A stretch of DNA of 64,000 nucleotides from assembly GCA_019279435.1 (NCBI GenBank), contig JAAALK010000284.1, positions 16,621,294-16,685,293 of the forward strand, given 5' to 3'. Positions 41,564 through 52,085 of the stretch are shown here, one piece after another (the first letter of the stretch is position 1; every line of letters starts with the position of its first letter). Below the pieces are notes generated by a model, which saw only the letters and a list, made by a program, of their open reading frames with translations, did not search any database and was not told the DNA's origin. A program made the translations under genes and the position numbers. Source of the stretch: Zizania palustris (taxonomy: Eukaryota > Streptophyta > Magnoliopsida > Poales > Poaceae).

Positions 41564-44029
41564 ATGGATAGAGGCAGTAAAATTCCTCTGTTCGATGGGA
41601 CAGATTTTGCATACTGGAAGGTGCGCATGGAGGCTTACTTGTTAAGCCAAGGAAATGCAATTTGGGAGATTGTGGACTCACAATACTCCATCCCTGATAC
41701 CCGCACCACTCAAACTGAAAAAGATCAATATATTGCCAACTCGAAGGCAAGGAACATTCTGTTCATTGGTTTGAGTCGGAGTGAGTTTGATAGGGTGCAG
41801 CACCTTAGGACTGCTAGGGAGATTTGGACAACACTCACTGTCTTTCATGAGGGTTCTGCTCAGATTAAGGCCAGGCGCCAAAGCACCTACAATCAACAGT
41901 ATCAGCTGTTTGTGCAGGCACCTGGTGAATCTGTAGATGCCATGTTTTCTCGCTTTGACGCGATAGTGAGTAACTTGCGATCCAACGGGACGCTTGCTTA
42001 CAGTGATCACGATAGGGCTATCAAGCTTCTCTATGCTCTTGACCGTAGCATATGGGAAGTGAAGATATCCAGCATTGAGGAGTCCACAGGCTATGACACA
42101 TTGACCTGTGACGAACTCTTTAGCAAGCTGAAGTCCACAGAGATTGCCAAGGCATCTCTTGCTGTGCACAGAAGCTCTTTGCCACAGCCATTGGCATTGG
42201 TTTCTAGCACTAGCCGTGGCACCACTGCAGAACCAAGCACATCAGGCACTTGTGTTCTTGCAGATGGTTTTGCTTTGTCCTCCCTGGTCTCCGTCACAAA
42301 GGAGCAGGTGGATACTCTAGCTGATGATGAGCTTGCTCTCATTGCCCGGAGGTTCACCCGCTTTCATCATGAGAGACGGGATCAGAGGAGAAGTGGTTTT
42401 AGTGGCTGTTATGAATGTGGCGACACCTCTCACATTAAGGCCAATTGCCCCAAGGTCAAAAAGAGAGATGAGAGTGACCGCCCCAATTTCCACAAAAAGG
42501 AGAGGAAGCCCTTTGTGAAGGGCAAGCGCGGCAAAATGGCTAAGAAAGTAGCCAAGGCCGCTTCCAGAGCCTTTGTTGCTGCTCTCAGCGACATCGACAC
42601 TTCCTCAACTGAGGAGTCGAGCTCTGAGGAGGAGGAGGAGTCCCCAAGGAAGGAGGACAAGAAGGACAAGAAGGGACGTGACTTCACCGGCCTTTGTTTC
42701 ATGGCCGACAGCGATCACAGCGGCGATGAGCTTGACTCATCTGAGGTAAACCTATCATCTGACCAGCTTCTAATTAAATTAGATGAGCTGAATGAAGTAG
42801 TGCTAGGTCAGGATAGATTACTTGTGCAAGCCGCTAGAGAAAGAAAAGACCTTAGACTTAGGCTAGAAAATGTTTCTACTGAATATGCCATGCTTAAGTC
42901 TAAGTTTGATGATGCTGAATGTGAGTCTTGTTCTGTTGTCATGGGTGAGCTTGCTCAGTTGCGTTCTGTACATGCTCAAACTCTTTCTGAGCTTGAGACT
43001 GCACAGAAGCAGCTTTTGGAGGTGGATTCTAGACCTCGTGATATTATTGATTGCATGAACTGCTCTTTATTGCGCGATAGCATTAATTTACGTGATAAGC
43101 ATGTTCATGATTTAGAGGCTAGATTGGAGAGGGCCGGTAGTTCTAAGGATGTGCAACCTGTTTGTGACACTTGCATCACCCTTAAGGACCAGCTAGGCAC
43201 TGTCAGAGAGCGAGCTGAAAACCTCATGTCCGAAAATGAATACCTTCTTTCTGTGGTGAACAAATGCACTGAGGGGAAGGGTAGGATGGATTTGCTCTTG
43301 GCCAAGACCAAGTTGTGTGCTGACAGAGCCGGGGTAGCTCTAGGTTTGGGTTTTGAGAGGATAGCTTCAGACAGTAAGACCAAAACTGTTTTCACCTCTC
43401 CCACCACCCTAGAGAAAGAGAGAGCTCTGTTGGACACCCCATCAGCCAAAAAGCCTACCCATCCACCAAAGAAAACCACTCCTCCTGCCAAGAAAAATCC
43501 TCCCAAGAAAGCCACTCAGAAGAAACCCAAGGAGCCTGTGAGAGTTGCTCCTATGACCCATGAGAGTGCCCCCAGGAGAGTGTTTCACTGTTCTTATTGT
43601 CAGAGGGCAGGTCATTTGATTGGTTTCTGTTTCCGTCGCATCAAGGATGAGCGACGTGCACAGGCGATGAGCTATCAGGACATGCATTACCCATCTTTAG
43701 GTATGCATGAGTCTGAGTTTTACTCTCGTCCTGTTTTAGAGGCTCCTCGTGCTTCTCGGAGGGGTTTTGCTCCTCGAGGTGTTCACCATGTTCCATATGG
43801 TGGTAGACCTCGGGCGAGTAGCTTTGTACCTCGTCAGAGTAGGAGACCTCTACATGCTTTTCGTTCTTTGCATGTAGGTAGACCTCGCACTTTGCATCAT
43901 TCTGATTTTTATGTGCGTAGACCGTCTACTTCTACTGTGCCTATTACTCGTGTCACTCAGTGCTGGATGCCTCGTCATTATTTTACTCACCCCAGCACTG
44001 AGCGATCGAGACGTTTTCATCATGTGTAG
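41564..44029 (+). CDS. gag: copia-2 gag, intact 821-codon frame
   Basis: It starts MDRGSKIPLFDGTDFAYWK, 64 bases after the LTR. Residues about 1-210 are the copia gag/UBN2-type domain. A first CX2CX4HX4C knuckle (CYECGDTSHIKANC) is at about residue 282. An acidic serine-rich patch (STEESSSEEEEE) follows at about 347-359. Residues about 390-600 are heptad-rich and probably coiled coil. A lysine/proline-rich stretch (KKPTHPPKKTTPPAKKN) comes next, then a second knuckle CSYCQRAGHLIGFC at about residue 676, and a basic arginine-rich tail. The length and second knuckle exceed most copia gags and suit the SIRE-like group. It would form the virus-like particle in the cytoplasm. It ends at an amber codon with pol open in the same phase. 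Confidence 0.9.
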   Translation: MDRGSKIPLFDGTDFAYWKVRMEAYLLSQGNAIWEIVDSQYSIPDTRTTQTEKDQYIANSKARNILFIGLSRSEFDRVQHLRTAREIWTTLTVFHEGSAQIKARRQSTYNQQYQLFVQAPGESVDAMFSRFDAIVSNLRSNGTLAYSDHDRAIKLLYALDRSIWEVKISSIEESTGYDTLTCDELFSKLKSTEIAKASLAVHRSSLPQPLALVSSTSRGTTAEPSTSGTCVLADGFALSSLVSVTKEQVDTLADDELALIARRFTRFHHERRDQRRSGFSGCYECGDTSHIKANCPKVKKRDESDRPNFHKKERKPFVKGKRGKMAKKVAKAASRAFVAALSDIDTSSTEESSSEEEEESPRKEDKKDKKGRDFTGLCFMADSDHSGDELDSSEVNLSSDQLLIKLDELNEVVLGQDRLLVQAARERKDLRLRLENVSTEYAMLKSKFDDAECESCSVVMGELAQLRSVHAQTLSELETAQKQLLEVDSRPRDIIDCMNCSLLRDSINLRDKHVHDLEARLERAGSSKDVQPVCDTCITLKDQLGTVRERAENLMSENEYLLSVVNKCTEGKGRMDLLLAKTKLCADRAGVALGLGFERIASDSKTKTVFTSPTTLEKERALLDTPSAKKPTHPPKKTTPPAKKNPPKKATQKKPKEPVRVAPMTHESAPRRVFHCSYCQRAGHLIGFCFRRIKDERRAQAMSYQDMHYPSLGMHESEFYSRPVLEAPRASRRGFAPRGVHHVPYGGRPRASSFVPRQSRRPLHAFRSLHVGRPRTLHHSDFYVRRPSTSTVPITRVTQCWMPRHYFTHPSTERSRRFHHV
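44027..44029 (+). other. In-frame amber codon between gag and pol in copia-2
   Basis: TAG followed by GCGACAGG; the protease frame (LEGTWIMDSG) continues in phase. Identical context in copia-1. Confidence 0.85.
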
Positions 44030-47000
44030 GCGACAGGTCGAGGCTTGGAGGGCACGTGGATCATGGACTCCGGTTGTTCGCGCCACATGACCGGAGATGC
44101 AGCTTGGTTCTCCAGCCTCACTACAACCAAGCAAAGGGAACATATCACCTTCGGAAACAATCGAAGGAGTAGAGTGAAAGGTAAAGGTGTGGTAAGAATT
44201 AATTCGAACTTCACTCTCAAAGATGTTGCTTTGGTTGAGAACCTGGGATACAATTTGTTGTCTGTATCTCAGTTGCTTGATGAGGGCTTCGAAGTGCGAT
44301 TTCATCGCGATACTTCGCAAGTGCTCAATTTGATGGCGTTGTGGTGTGTAAGATCTTTAGGGTTGGGAGAGTTTTTGGAGCTGATTTTTCAGAGTCGTCT
44401 GGTTCTTCTCATTGTCTTGTTGCACATTCGACTTCTGAGCATTGGAAGTGGCATAGGAGACTAGGGCATATGAGCTTTGAGTTGCTCGCTCGTTTGAGCG
44501 CCCTAGGTTTGATCCGAGGATTGCCCAAGCTCAAGTTTGAGAAGAATTTAGTTTGCGCTCCTTGTCGACATGGAAAAATGATTGCCGCTTCGCATTCGCC
44601 AGTCACCACAGTGATGACTGAACAGCCCGGAGAACTTCTCCATATGGACACTGTAGGTCCTTCTCGGATTAGTTCTTTAGGCGGCAAGTGGTATGTACTT
44701 GTTATTGTCGACGATTTCTCTCGCTACTCTTGGGTCTTCTTTCTTGCCAGCAAGGATGAAGTGTTTTCACACTTTCGGAGCTTGGCTTTGAGACTTTTCA
44801 CTGAACTCCCTGGTGCATTAAAATTCATTCGAAGCGATAATGGCACCGAGTTCAAAAATAGTCTCTTTGTTGACTTTTGCATGGAGCATGGCATAGAACA
44901 TCAATTCTCTGCTCCGCGGGTTCCTCAACAGAATGGTGTTGTTGAGAGGAAAAACCGCACTTTGATTGAGATGGCTAGGACGATGCTTGATGAGCATAGG
45001 ACTCCTAGAAAATTCTGGGCTGAGGCCATGAACACTGCTTGCTACATCTCAAACCGAATTTTCTTGCGCTCAATTTTAAATTTGACATCTTATGAGCTGC
45101 GTTTTGGGAGACAGCCCAAGGTTACTCATCTTCGAGTTTTTGGCTGTCGCTGCTTTATCCTAAAACGTGGTAACTTGGATAAATTTGAGTCGCGATCTTC
45201 TGATGGGATCTTTTTGGGTTATACTACTCATGGTCATTCTTATCGTGTTTATAATTTAGAGACTAACACTGTCATCGAGTCATGTGATGTGACTTTTGAT
45301 GAATCAACCCCCTCTGTTAGTTCTGCTCTTGAACAGGCAAATGAACACGACATGGAACAGACCTTATTCGAAGACGAAGATCCCGGAGAATTCGAGGATG
45401 AACCCCTACTACCCTCGACATCAACCCCCGAAGCTGACCCCGCTTCTACTACTTCGGCACGAGGTCCCGAAGCGACTACCTCAACATCGGTCATCTTGGA
45501 CCACTCCAACGCACAAGTTGAGGGGGAGACTGCATCCCGACGCGAGGCTCCACATCATGTCCAAAGGATGCACCCTCCCGAGCAGATCATTGGTGAGCTT
45601 GATCAAAGGGTAACTCGTTCTCATGCCCATTTCACTAATGCTGCTTTTGTTGCTTCTTTCGAGCCCTTAGATGTTAGTCATGCACTTTCTGATTCTAGTT
45701 GGATCAATGCCATGCATGAGGAACTTGAAAATTTTGAGAGAAACCAAGTCTGGACTTTAGTTGATCCTCCACCAAATGTTCATTTCATTGGAACTAAATG
45801 GATTTTCAAAAACAAACAAGGGGAGGATGGTACTATAATTAGAAATAAGGCTAGACTTGTAGCTCAGGGCTTTTCTCAACTAGAAGGGATTGATTTTACT
45901 GAAACTTTTGCACCTGTTGCTCGCCTTGAGGCCATTAGGATTTTGGTTGCCTTTGCGACATCCCGGGGATTCAAACTCTATCAAATGGATGTCAAAAGTG
46001 CTTTTCTTAATGGCTTCATAGGTGAAGATGTTTATGTAAAACAACCCCCTGGTTTTGAAAACCCCAAGTATCCGCATAAAGTCCTTAAACTTCATAAGGC
46101 TCTTTATGGACTCAAGCAGGCCCCTCGGGCGTGGTATGATAGACTTAAGTCTTTTCTGCTTGAGCGAGGGTATTTGATGGGCTCTGTTGATAAAACTTTG
46201 TTTACTCTCAAGCATGGCAAAGATTTCCTCCTAGTTCAGATTTATGTGGATGATATCATCTTTGGTGGCTCTTCTCATGCTTTGGTTGCCGAGTTTGCAG
46301 ATACCATGAGCAGAGAGTTTGAAATGTCGATGATGGGTGAACTCACCTTTTTCCTTGGTTTGCAAATCAAGCAAAGCAAACAAGGTACTTTTGTCCACCA
46401 GACAAAGTACACCAAGGACCTGCTCAAGAAATTCGACATGTCCGATGCGAAGCCCCTCGCCACTCCAATGGCTACATCTGTAGCATTGGACCCTGATGAA
46501 GATGGAGAAGCCGTAGATCAGAAGGAGTTCCGAAGCATGATCGGCTCCCTCCTCTACTTGACTGCCACGAGGCCGGACATACACTTCGCTGTATGTCTGT
46601 GCGCTCGCTTTCAGGCTTCACCGCGAGCTTCGCACCGCCAAGCGGTTAAGCGCATTCTAAGGTATCTCAAACACACCCTTGAATTTGGCATATGGTATTC
46701 ATCGTCTTCATCTTTATGTCTTAGAGGTTATTCAGATGCGGATTTTGCTGGGTGTAGAATTGATAGGAAGAGTACCTCTGGTACTTGTCATTTTTTGGGT
46801 ACGTCTCTGGTTTGCTGGTCTTCCCGCAAACAGTCTAGTGTTGCTCAATCGACGGCTGAGGCCGAATATGTTGCTGCAGCTAGCTGTTGCTCTCAGATTT
46901 TGTGGATGGTTTCCACTTTGCGGGATTTCGGGTTAGATTATAAGAGTGTTCCACTTTTCTGTGATAACACTAGTGCTATTTGTATTGCAAACAACCCGGT

Positions 47001-47196
47001 TCAGCACTCCAGAACCAAACACATTGATGTACGGTATCATTTTCTCAGAGATCACAATGAGAAGGGTGATATTGAACTTCAATATGTTGATACCCAACAC
47101 CAGCTTGCCGACATTTTTACAAAACCCCTCGATGCTTCTAGATTTGCTTACTTGCGTGGGGAACTTGGCATTTGTCACCCTTACGGCATTTTGTGA
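44030..47196 (+). pseudogene. pol: copia-2 pol, frameshifted by a 1 bp deletion after the protease
   Basis: The protease region (WIMDSGCSRHMTG from about 44060) reads in the gag phase until about 44331, where GCTCAATTTGATGG replaces the GCTCAATTCTGATGG of copia-1. The lost C moves the rest to another frame, open from 44341 to 47196 (951 codons). That frame carries the pre-integrase zinc region, integrase (HMDTVGP, SDNGTEF, NGVVERKN), reverse transcriptase with FTETFAPVA and YVDD (46243-46254), and RNase H (YSDADFAG, STAEAEYVA). All catalytic motifs are present, so the frameshift is the only obvious lesion. Confidence 0.9.
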
Positions 47197-48369
47197 GGGG
47201 GAGCTGATTTTAATTGTCTTGCATATGCTCATTATGTGTGGAATTGCACTTACATCTTTTGCTATTATATGCCTGCTTTTAATTCAAAGAAATCATGACA
47301 GCTCAGCTCTATGAAATATGTCTGGAACATTGATTGTGCATGATGCTTTATTTTCTAAAATCAAACTTGCTCACCGCACAATCTTGTATCTAGCTTGTTT
47401 AGGCTGGACTGCTTTTAGCTATCTTTTATCTACTTGACAGCAAGACACTGTTCCTTGGATGCTAAAATTTGCAACTTGAAAAATGTGTTCTTTATTCATG
47501 GACACTCATCAAAATATTAAATTCATCAAAATCAAAATCAAAATCCATGATTTGCCTGGGTTCAATGAAAAGATCCAGGAGGGTTTGTTTGTCGCACTAC
47601 TCTATTCTAGACTGCTTACCATTGCACATTGGTCTGAACTGGGATAGTGTAGTGTTTGCCAAAATCACCGCCTTAAGCTTCAGATGGCTTTCATGCCTAG
47701 GCTTGGCTTGATTGGAAAGTATAAGGTGGACAAACAAATAACCCCTGGCATTAAGAAAAAGAACAACAAAATTAATTATTTCATCAAGTTTGCTTTTAAA
47801 GCTCCTTTGTTTTGGAACAAGACTTGTCTGTCCAGGGTAGAATTTGTTAGCTTTGCGCAGTCCTTGCCTTCTCATGTCTAGCTGCTTTGACTAAGTGGTG
47901 ATGCTTTTATCTTAAAATGACAAAATCACATGCCATCATCTTGTTTCACAGATTGTTAAATTGAGCTGAGCACATGATCATTTGTGTTAATTTTGGCATA
48001 TTTTTGCATTATATGTCTTTGCAATTCTATTCATTTCGAAGCTTTGCATCTTTTGAATGCTCCTTGATGCTTGCATTGCCAAAGGGGGAGAGCTTTGCGA
48101 TGTTCTCTACCGTAAGAAGCATAATTTCTTTAGGGGGAGAGATTTTGACATAAAGAGGGAGAAAAATTTGCTTAACTCAGGGGGAGTTCTTATCAAGGGG
48201 AGATTTGCCAAAGGGGCTTTTTACTCTTTTACAAAGGGGGAGAAAATTTCTTTTATCAAGTGACATGCTTTGGCTCTTTTCTGAGTTTTTATGGTCACTT
48301 GTGTGCTGAAAATTTTTACATTTTCTTGAACTTCGATTTGGTTGTCAATGCACTCATCAAGGGGGAGAT
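47197..48369 (+). other. copia-2 post-pol region with repeated polypurine tracts
   Basis: About 1.17 kb with no protein-like frame. Purine tracts AAAGGGGGAG (48081), TAGGGGGAGA (48131), AGAGGGAGAAA (48154), CAGGGGGAG (48179), CAAGGGGAGA (48194) and AAAGGGGGAGA (48233) precede the LTR-proximal tract AAGGGGGAGAT ending at 48369. A matching set is in copia-1. Confidence 0.8.
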
Positions 48370-49843
48370 TGAGAAACCAAGGGTGGTTTCGGTGTATGTG
48401 ATGAGTGATTGACAGGATTATTTACCCTCTGTTCGAAGGGTACCTCCGAAGGGGCTTCGGAGGTGGTTCTCCGAAGGGTGTTCGGAGGTGTTTGCTTGCT
48501 GCAGCTGTGCAGCGGAGTGTGCCTGTCGGAGGGGTCCGGCAGTACACGATGACAGGGTTCGTACCGATGGCTTCGGTACTTTGGGCGGTACACCGGAGTG
48601 TGTGCCGGAGGTTGCTAACTCGGAGAGGTCTCCGGAGTACTGGATACACTTGTCTGCTTGTCTGTGGTGCGCAGGGTCTTCGGAGGCGACGGACAAGGTT
48701 CGAGCCAGGTGAACCTGGGTCAAGCAGGAGGCTTGATGCCAGGGGAGCGGGGAGCTCCGTCACGGTGGCTGCGAAGGGGGTCCGGGTCGGTCCTCGGGTC
48801 GAGACGTGCCAGGTGAAGGCAGAGAGTGCGGAGCGTGGCTCCGGCTGAAGGTACTCCGAGACAAAGTCCTCGGAGGTGAGGCACTTCGAAGGTACTCCGA
48901 ATGGAGTGACTTCGGAGTTTGTGGACCAAGTCCTCTGCGGAGGCAAGAAGTTCGAAGTCAACTCTGTAAAGGCTGACACTGTCTGTTCTGAAAAAGGCTG
49001 ACACTGTCCCCTCTGCAGCTGACAGAGAAGCCTCCAAAATAAAGGTGGACTACCTTTTGTACCCCTTAGTTCTGTAGAGACAAATCTGTTGTAAACCCTA
49101 GGGGTAAAGTAGTCACTTCCTTAGGATGAAGCCGTGGGCTATAAATATGGGGGCTCGGTAGGTAACATTTAACACTTTGAGCATTTACTGTTGAGCTCCG
49201 GTACACAGACCTCGCTGGTTTTTCATCCAGAGTTCAATATATTTTTGTGTTCCTTGTTCTTTTGCTTGAACTCGCGTTGCATACCTCGCTAGTTTTTAGT
49301 TCACCGAAGCCTGTCTTGGCGAAGGGTGTTTTCTCGCGAAGTGTGTTTTTCAGTGTGCTGTCGCTCTGTGTAACACGAGGCAAGACCTCGCTGCTTACTA
49401 GCGAAGCCCTGATCGTTTCCCGTAGTGCTTCTTGTGTCGAAGCCCTTAGCGTAGTCCGTTTTGTGTGTGTGTAGACCTTCGCGTACGAAGCCCAGCACCA
49501 GTTGCTGCCGCCAAGTACTTGGTCGAAGTCCTCAGAGGGCTGTCCACTCGTGCGAAGGGTGAAGTGCGAAGCCTGCTCGGAGCACCTCGTGTGCGGAGCC
49601 TGCACTGACTTAGCAGAGTAGATTTTCGAGGGTTGTTAGTGGAGCGAAGTCTTCTTGGCTTCGAACTTTTGCTCCTGCGAAGCCTGTGTTCGGAGCTGTC
49701 GAAGTACCTCCGAACCAGACCTTCGAAGGTAGTGTTCGAAGCCTGTTCCGCAGAAGACAGAACAGAACCGAAGGCTAAGTTTTTAGCCCGAATTTTTAAA
49801 AGCTCCCATTCACCCCCCTCTGGTCGCCGTTTCCGGTCCAACA
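48370..49843 (+). repeat. 3' LTR of copia-2 (1474 bp, internally deleted)
   Basis: Same ends as the 5' LTR, but about 456 bp corresponding to 40131-40586 are missing with GAAGT microhomology at the junction, and about 27 bp near 40886 are missing. TATA box near 49140. Other differences from the 5' LTR are few. Confidence 0.9.
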
Positions 49844-50540
49844 GATTTTTTGAATTTTTCAAACCACCTTTGATAGAGATTTTTTAAAAGAAGATCACAC
49901 AGTTCTGACTTTAATTGAAAGTCATACCTTGATCACCGGCAGATCCAAGATTTTACCGGTGGGTATACCATGTCAAAATTTTAATAAAAATAATTTTATA
50001 ATTAAATAAGTAATTATTAAATTTATACAATAATTCAGTATACATACACTGAATAATATGACAAGCCCTAAATTAAAAGATTGCGTTTGAAACTTGTATA
50101 AATATAAATAGTTCAAACATTATACTACCGCTTCAAAATCTCCATATATAATTCAATAAACAAATTTCTAATTAAGTAAATAATTATTAAATTTATAGTG
50201 TAATTAAATATTAATGCACTGAATAATATGATAAATTTTACATTAAAATATTAAGTTAGAAATTTATATAAATATAAATAGTTCAAACATTATACTAAAA
50301 AGTCGTACTACTTTCATTATAATATAGTCACAAACAACATTAAAAAATGTTTAATTTAGTTTAGTCAGTAAATACAACGCATGCCAAATAATCAGAAAAA
50401 CTATATTATTTTAGTGGTCTGCTGCTGCACCAGAGAAGACGAAATAAGGAAAAAATACATAGGGTCGAAGAACCGCATTCTCCATTAGGCCACATAATGA
50501 CTTGTGTGGAAAAATGATGCTAGTATATACTTCTTTATAT
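49844..50540. repeat. AT-rich spacer with a 170 bp imperfect duplication
   Basis: Segments 49995-50127 and 50165-50297 share TAATTATTAAATTTATA, a CACTGAATAATATGA stretch and AAATAGTTCAAACATTATAC at a fixed 170 bp offset. Nothing else is recognised. Confidence 0.6.
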
Positions 50541-51310
50541 CGTGCGTTTGGTTTTGTGACTAAGTGGAATGGGGCTGTCTTGGTTCCTATTTTTTGGATG
50601 AAACCATCTCATCTCATATTTAGTTGAATGGGATGGATTCGTTTTAATTTTTTGTTTGGTTGGATGGATTGAGAGACATGGATGAAGTCTAAAATTAAAA
50701 TTAACAGTGTTAACAACCATTAATAGTGGGTCCACATGTCAGCTTGTTTTTTATTTTTTAATCAATCTTCTTTCCCACCAGCCCTCATCCCCTTTGATGG
50801 CCCTCAACCCCTCCGCCACCAGCACACTGGCCTAGATCTGACCAACCACGCACCGCCCCACCTTCGGTCTCTCGTGCACTGCCTAGTCTTGAGCGCCTAG
50901 CACCGGCCTCCGTTATCCCATGCACTTGGTCTCCACCCTAGATCCGGTGACAACGGCTTCGGCGTTGCCATGTGTGGTGACAACCTGGCTTAGAGAACAG
51001 CGGCGACAGACTAGCTCGAGGAACGGCAGTGGTGGCCTGGCTCGAGGAACGACGGCGATTGCCCTGCTCAAGGAATAACGACGACGAAATGGATCAGGGA
51101 AGCCATGGAAGCAGACGGAGGCAGAACGACAAGAAATGGGATGGATTGGTCCGCTTAATTTTTAGGGATGAATGGATCCTCAATTTTGTAGAATATGCTT
51201 CAAATATTCCTCCGTGGGATATCCCCATCCCACCGAGTCCCTCAACCAAACAGCACCAAAAACAAACCCATCACATCCTATCTCACTTTGTACCTCGAAC
51301 CAAACACACG
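50541..51310. mobile_element. MITE-like element with GTGTTTGGTT inverted ends (PIF/Harbinger-like)
   Basis: The left end CGTGCGTTTGGTT and the right end, read inward, CGTGTGTTTGGTT differ at one base. Inner sequence is also loosely inverted (GGAATGGG against CCCATCCC-type). GTTTGGTT ends are common in grass PIF/Harbinger-type elements, but no clean trinucleotide duplication was seen. The middle is GC-rich and non-coding. Confidence 0.45.
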
Positions 51311-51794
51311 CTTAGATTCCAAGGTATGCCAGGGCCCACTTTGCATACCTGAAATACACCTAGATTCACTCTTGACCTTGATAGATATTGTTGGTATAAT
51401 AGGATTTACAATAATAGGTATATTTAGCCTCAAATAACTATTAATTGTGAAGTAGTTTTATCCTTATTCAGATATCTGAAGTGGATAAAAACCTTACGTC
51501 CAATGTGTAATATTGATTCTGATTATAGCCTTCGGTCCCTTTTACAGTTAAAAGTGTCGGTATTTATAGATAAAATTCAAAAGGATAATACTAATTTACC
51601 TCTAGTTATAACTATTATTGTTGACTTTGTATATAAAACTTCATAGTGAAAATAATAAACTCTCGTATAAAAATACTTAGAAAGGAAACATTTTGTTGAT
51701 GATGACAATGACCCTCGAAACTAAGATCTTGCCAAAAGGCAGGTGACTTTTCAAGACCCTCCGCACCTTCATTGACCCTCTGAAATAAACTACC
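51311..51794. other. Spacer without recognisable feature
   Basis: AT-rich; short frames only. Confidence 0.4.
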
Positions 51795-52085
51795 ACAGAA
51801 ATATACATTAGTGATGGGTAATAACATACATTAGTGATGGGAATATCCCCCGTCCCTCTTATCATGTTAGTAAAGTCATGTCATTAGTGATTGGTAAACA
51901 CTCGTCACTAAAGAGTTCCTCTAGGTCTACCAGTTCTAGTATTACATCTTTTGGTGATAGCTGAACATGGAGTCCTAGCAATAAAGGTCAAACTATATTA
52001 ACAATGAGTACCTGAGTCCCATCACTATTGTGAACCTTTAGAAACAGGACATCATGTTTGCTTGTCACTAATGTTATGGTCATAA
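51795..52085. repeat. CACTA-like subterminal repeat cluster (ATTAGTGATGGG motif)
   Basis: Direct and inverted copies of ACATTAGTGATGGG, TCATTAGTGATTGG and TCGTCACTAAAG in about 290 bp, related to 7055-7345. No terminus identified. Confidence 0.4.

Larger units (their letters stand above)
39543..49843 (+). mobile_element. Young Ty1/copia (SIRE/Maximus-like) element copia-2, 10,301 bp
   Basis: Complete plus-strand element: 5' LTR 39543-41499, primer site 41502-41513, gag 41564-44029, pol 44030-47196, polypurine region to 48369, 3' LTR 48370-49843. Flanks GAATT (39538-39542) and GATTT (49844-49848) form a target duplication with one mismatch. The protein text is nearly the same as in copia-1, so both belong to one family. 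Confidence 0.92.

Noticed and set aside
47197..48369. Possible envelope-like gene between pol and the 3' LTR of copia-2
   Set aside because: Only frames under 125 codons, none with a signal or membrane segment in a plausible position; the region is a chain of purine tracts.
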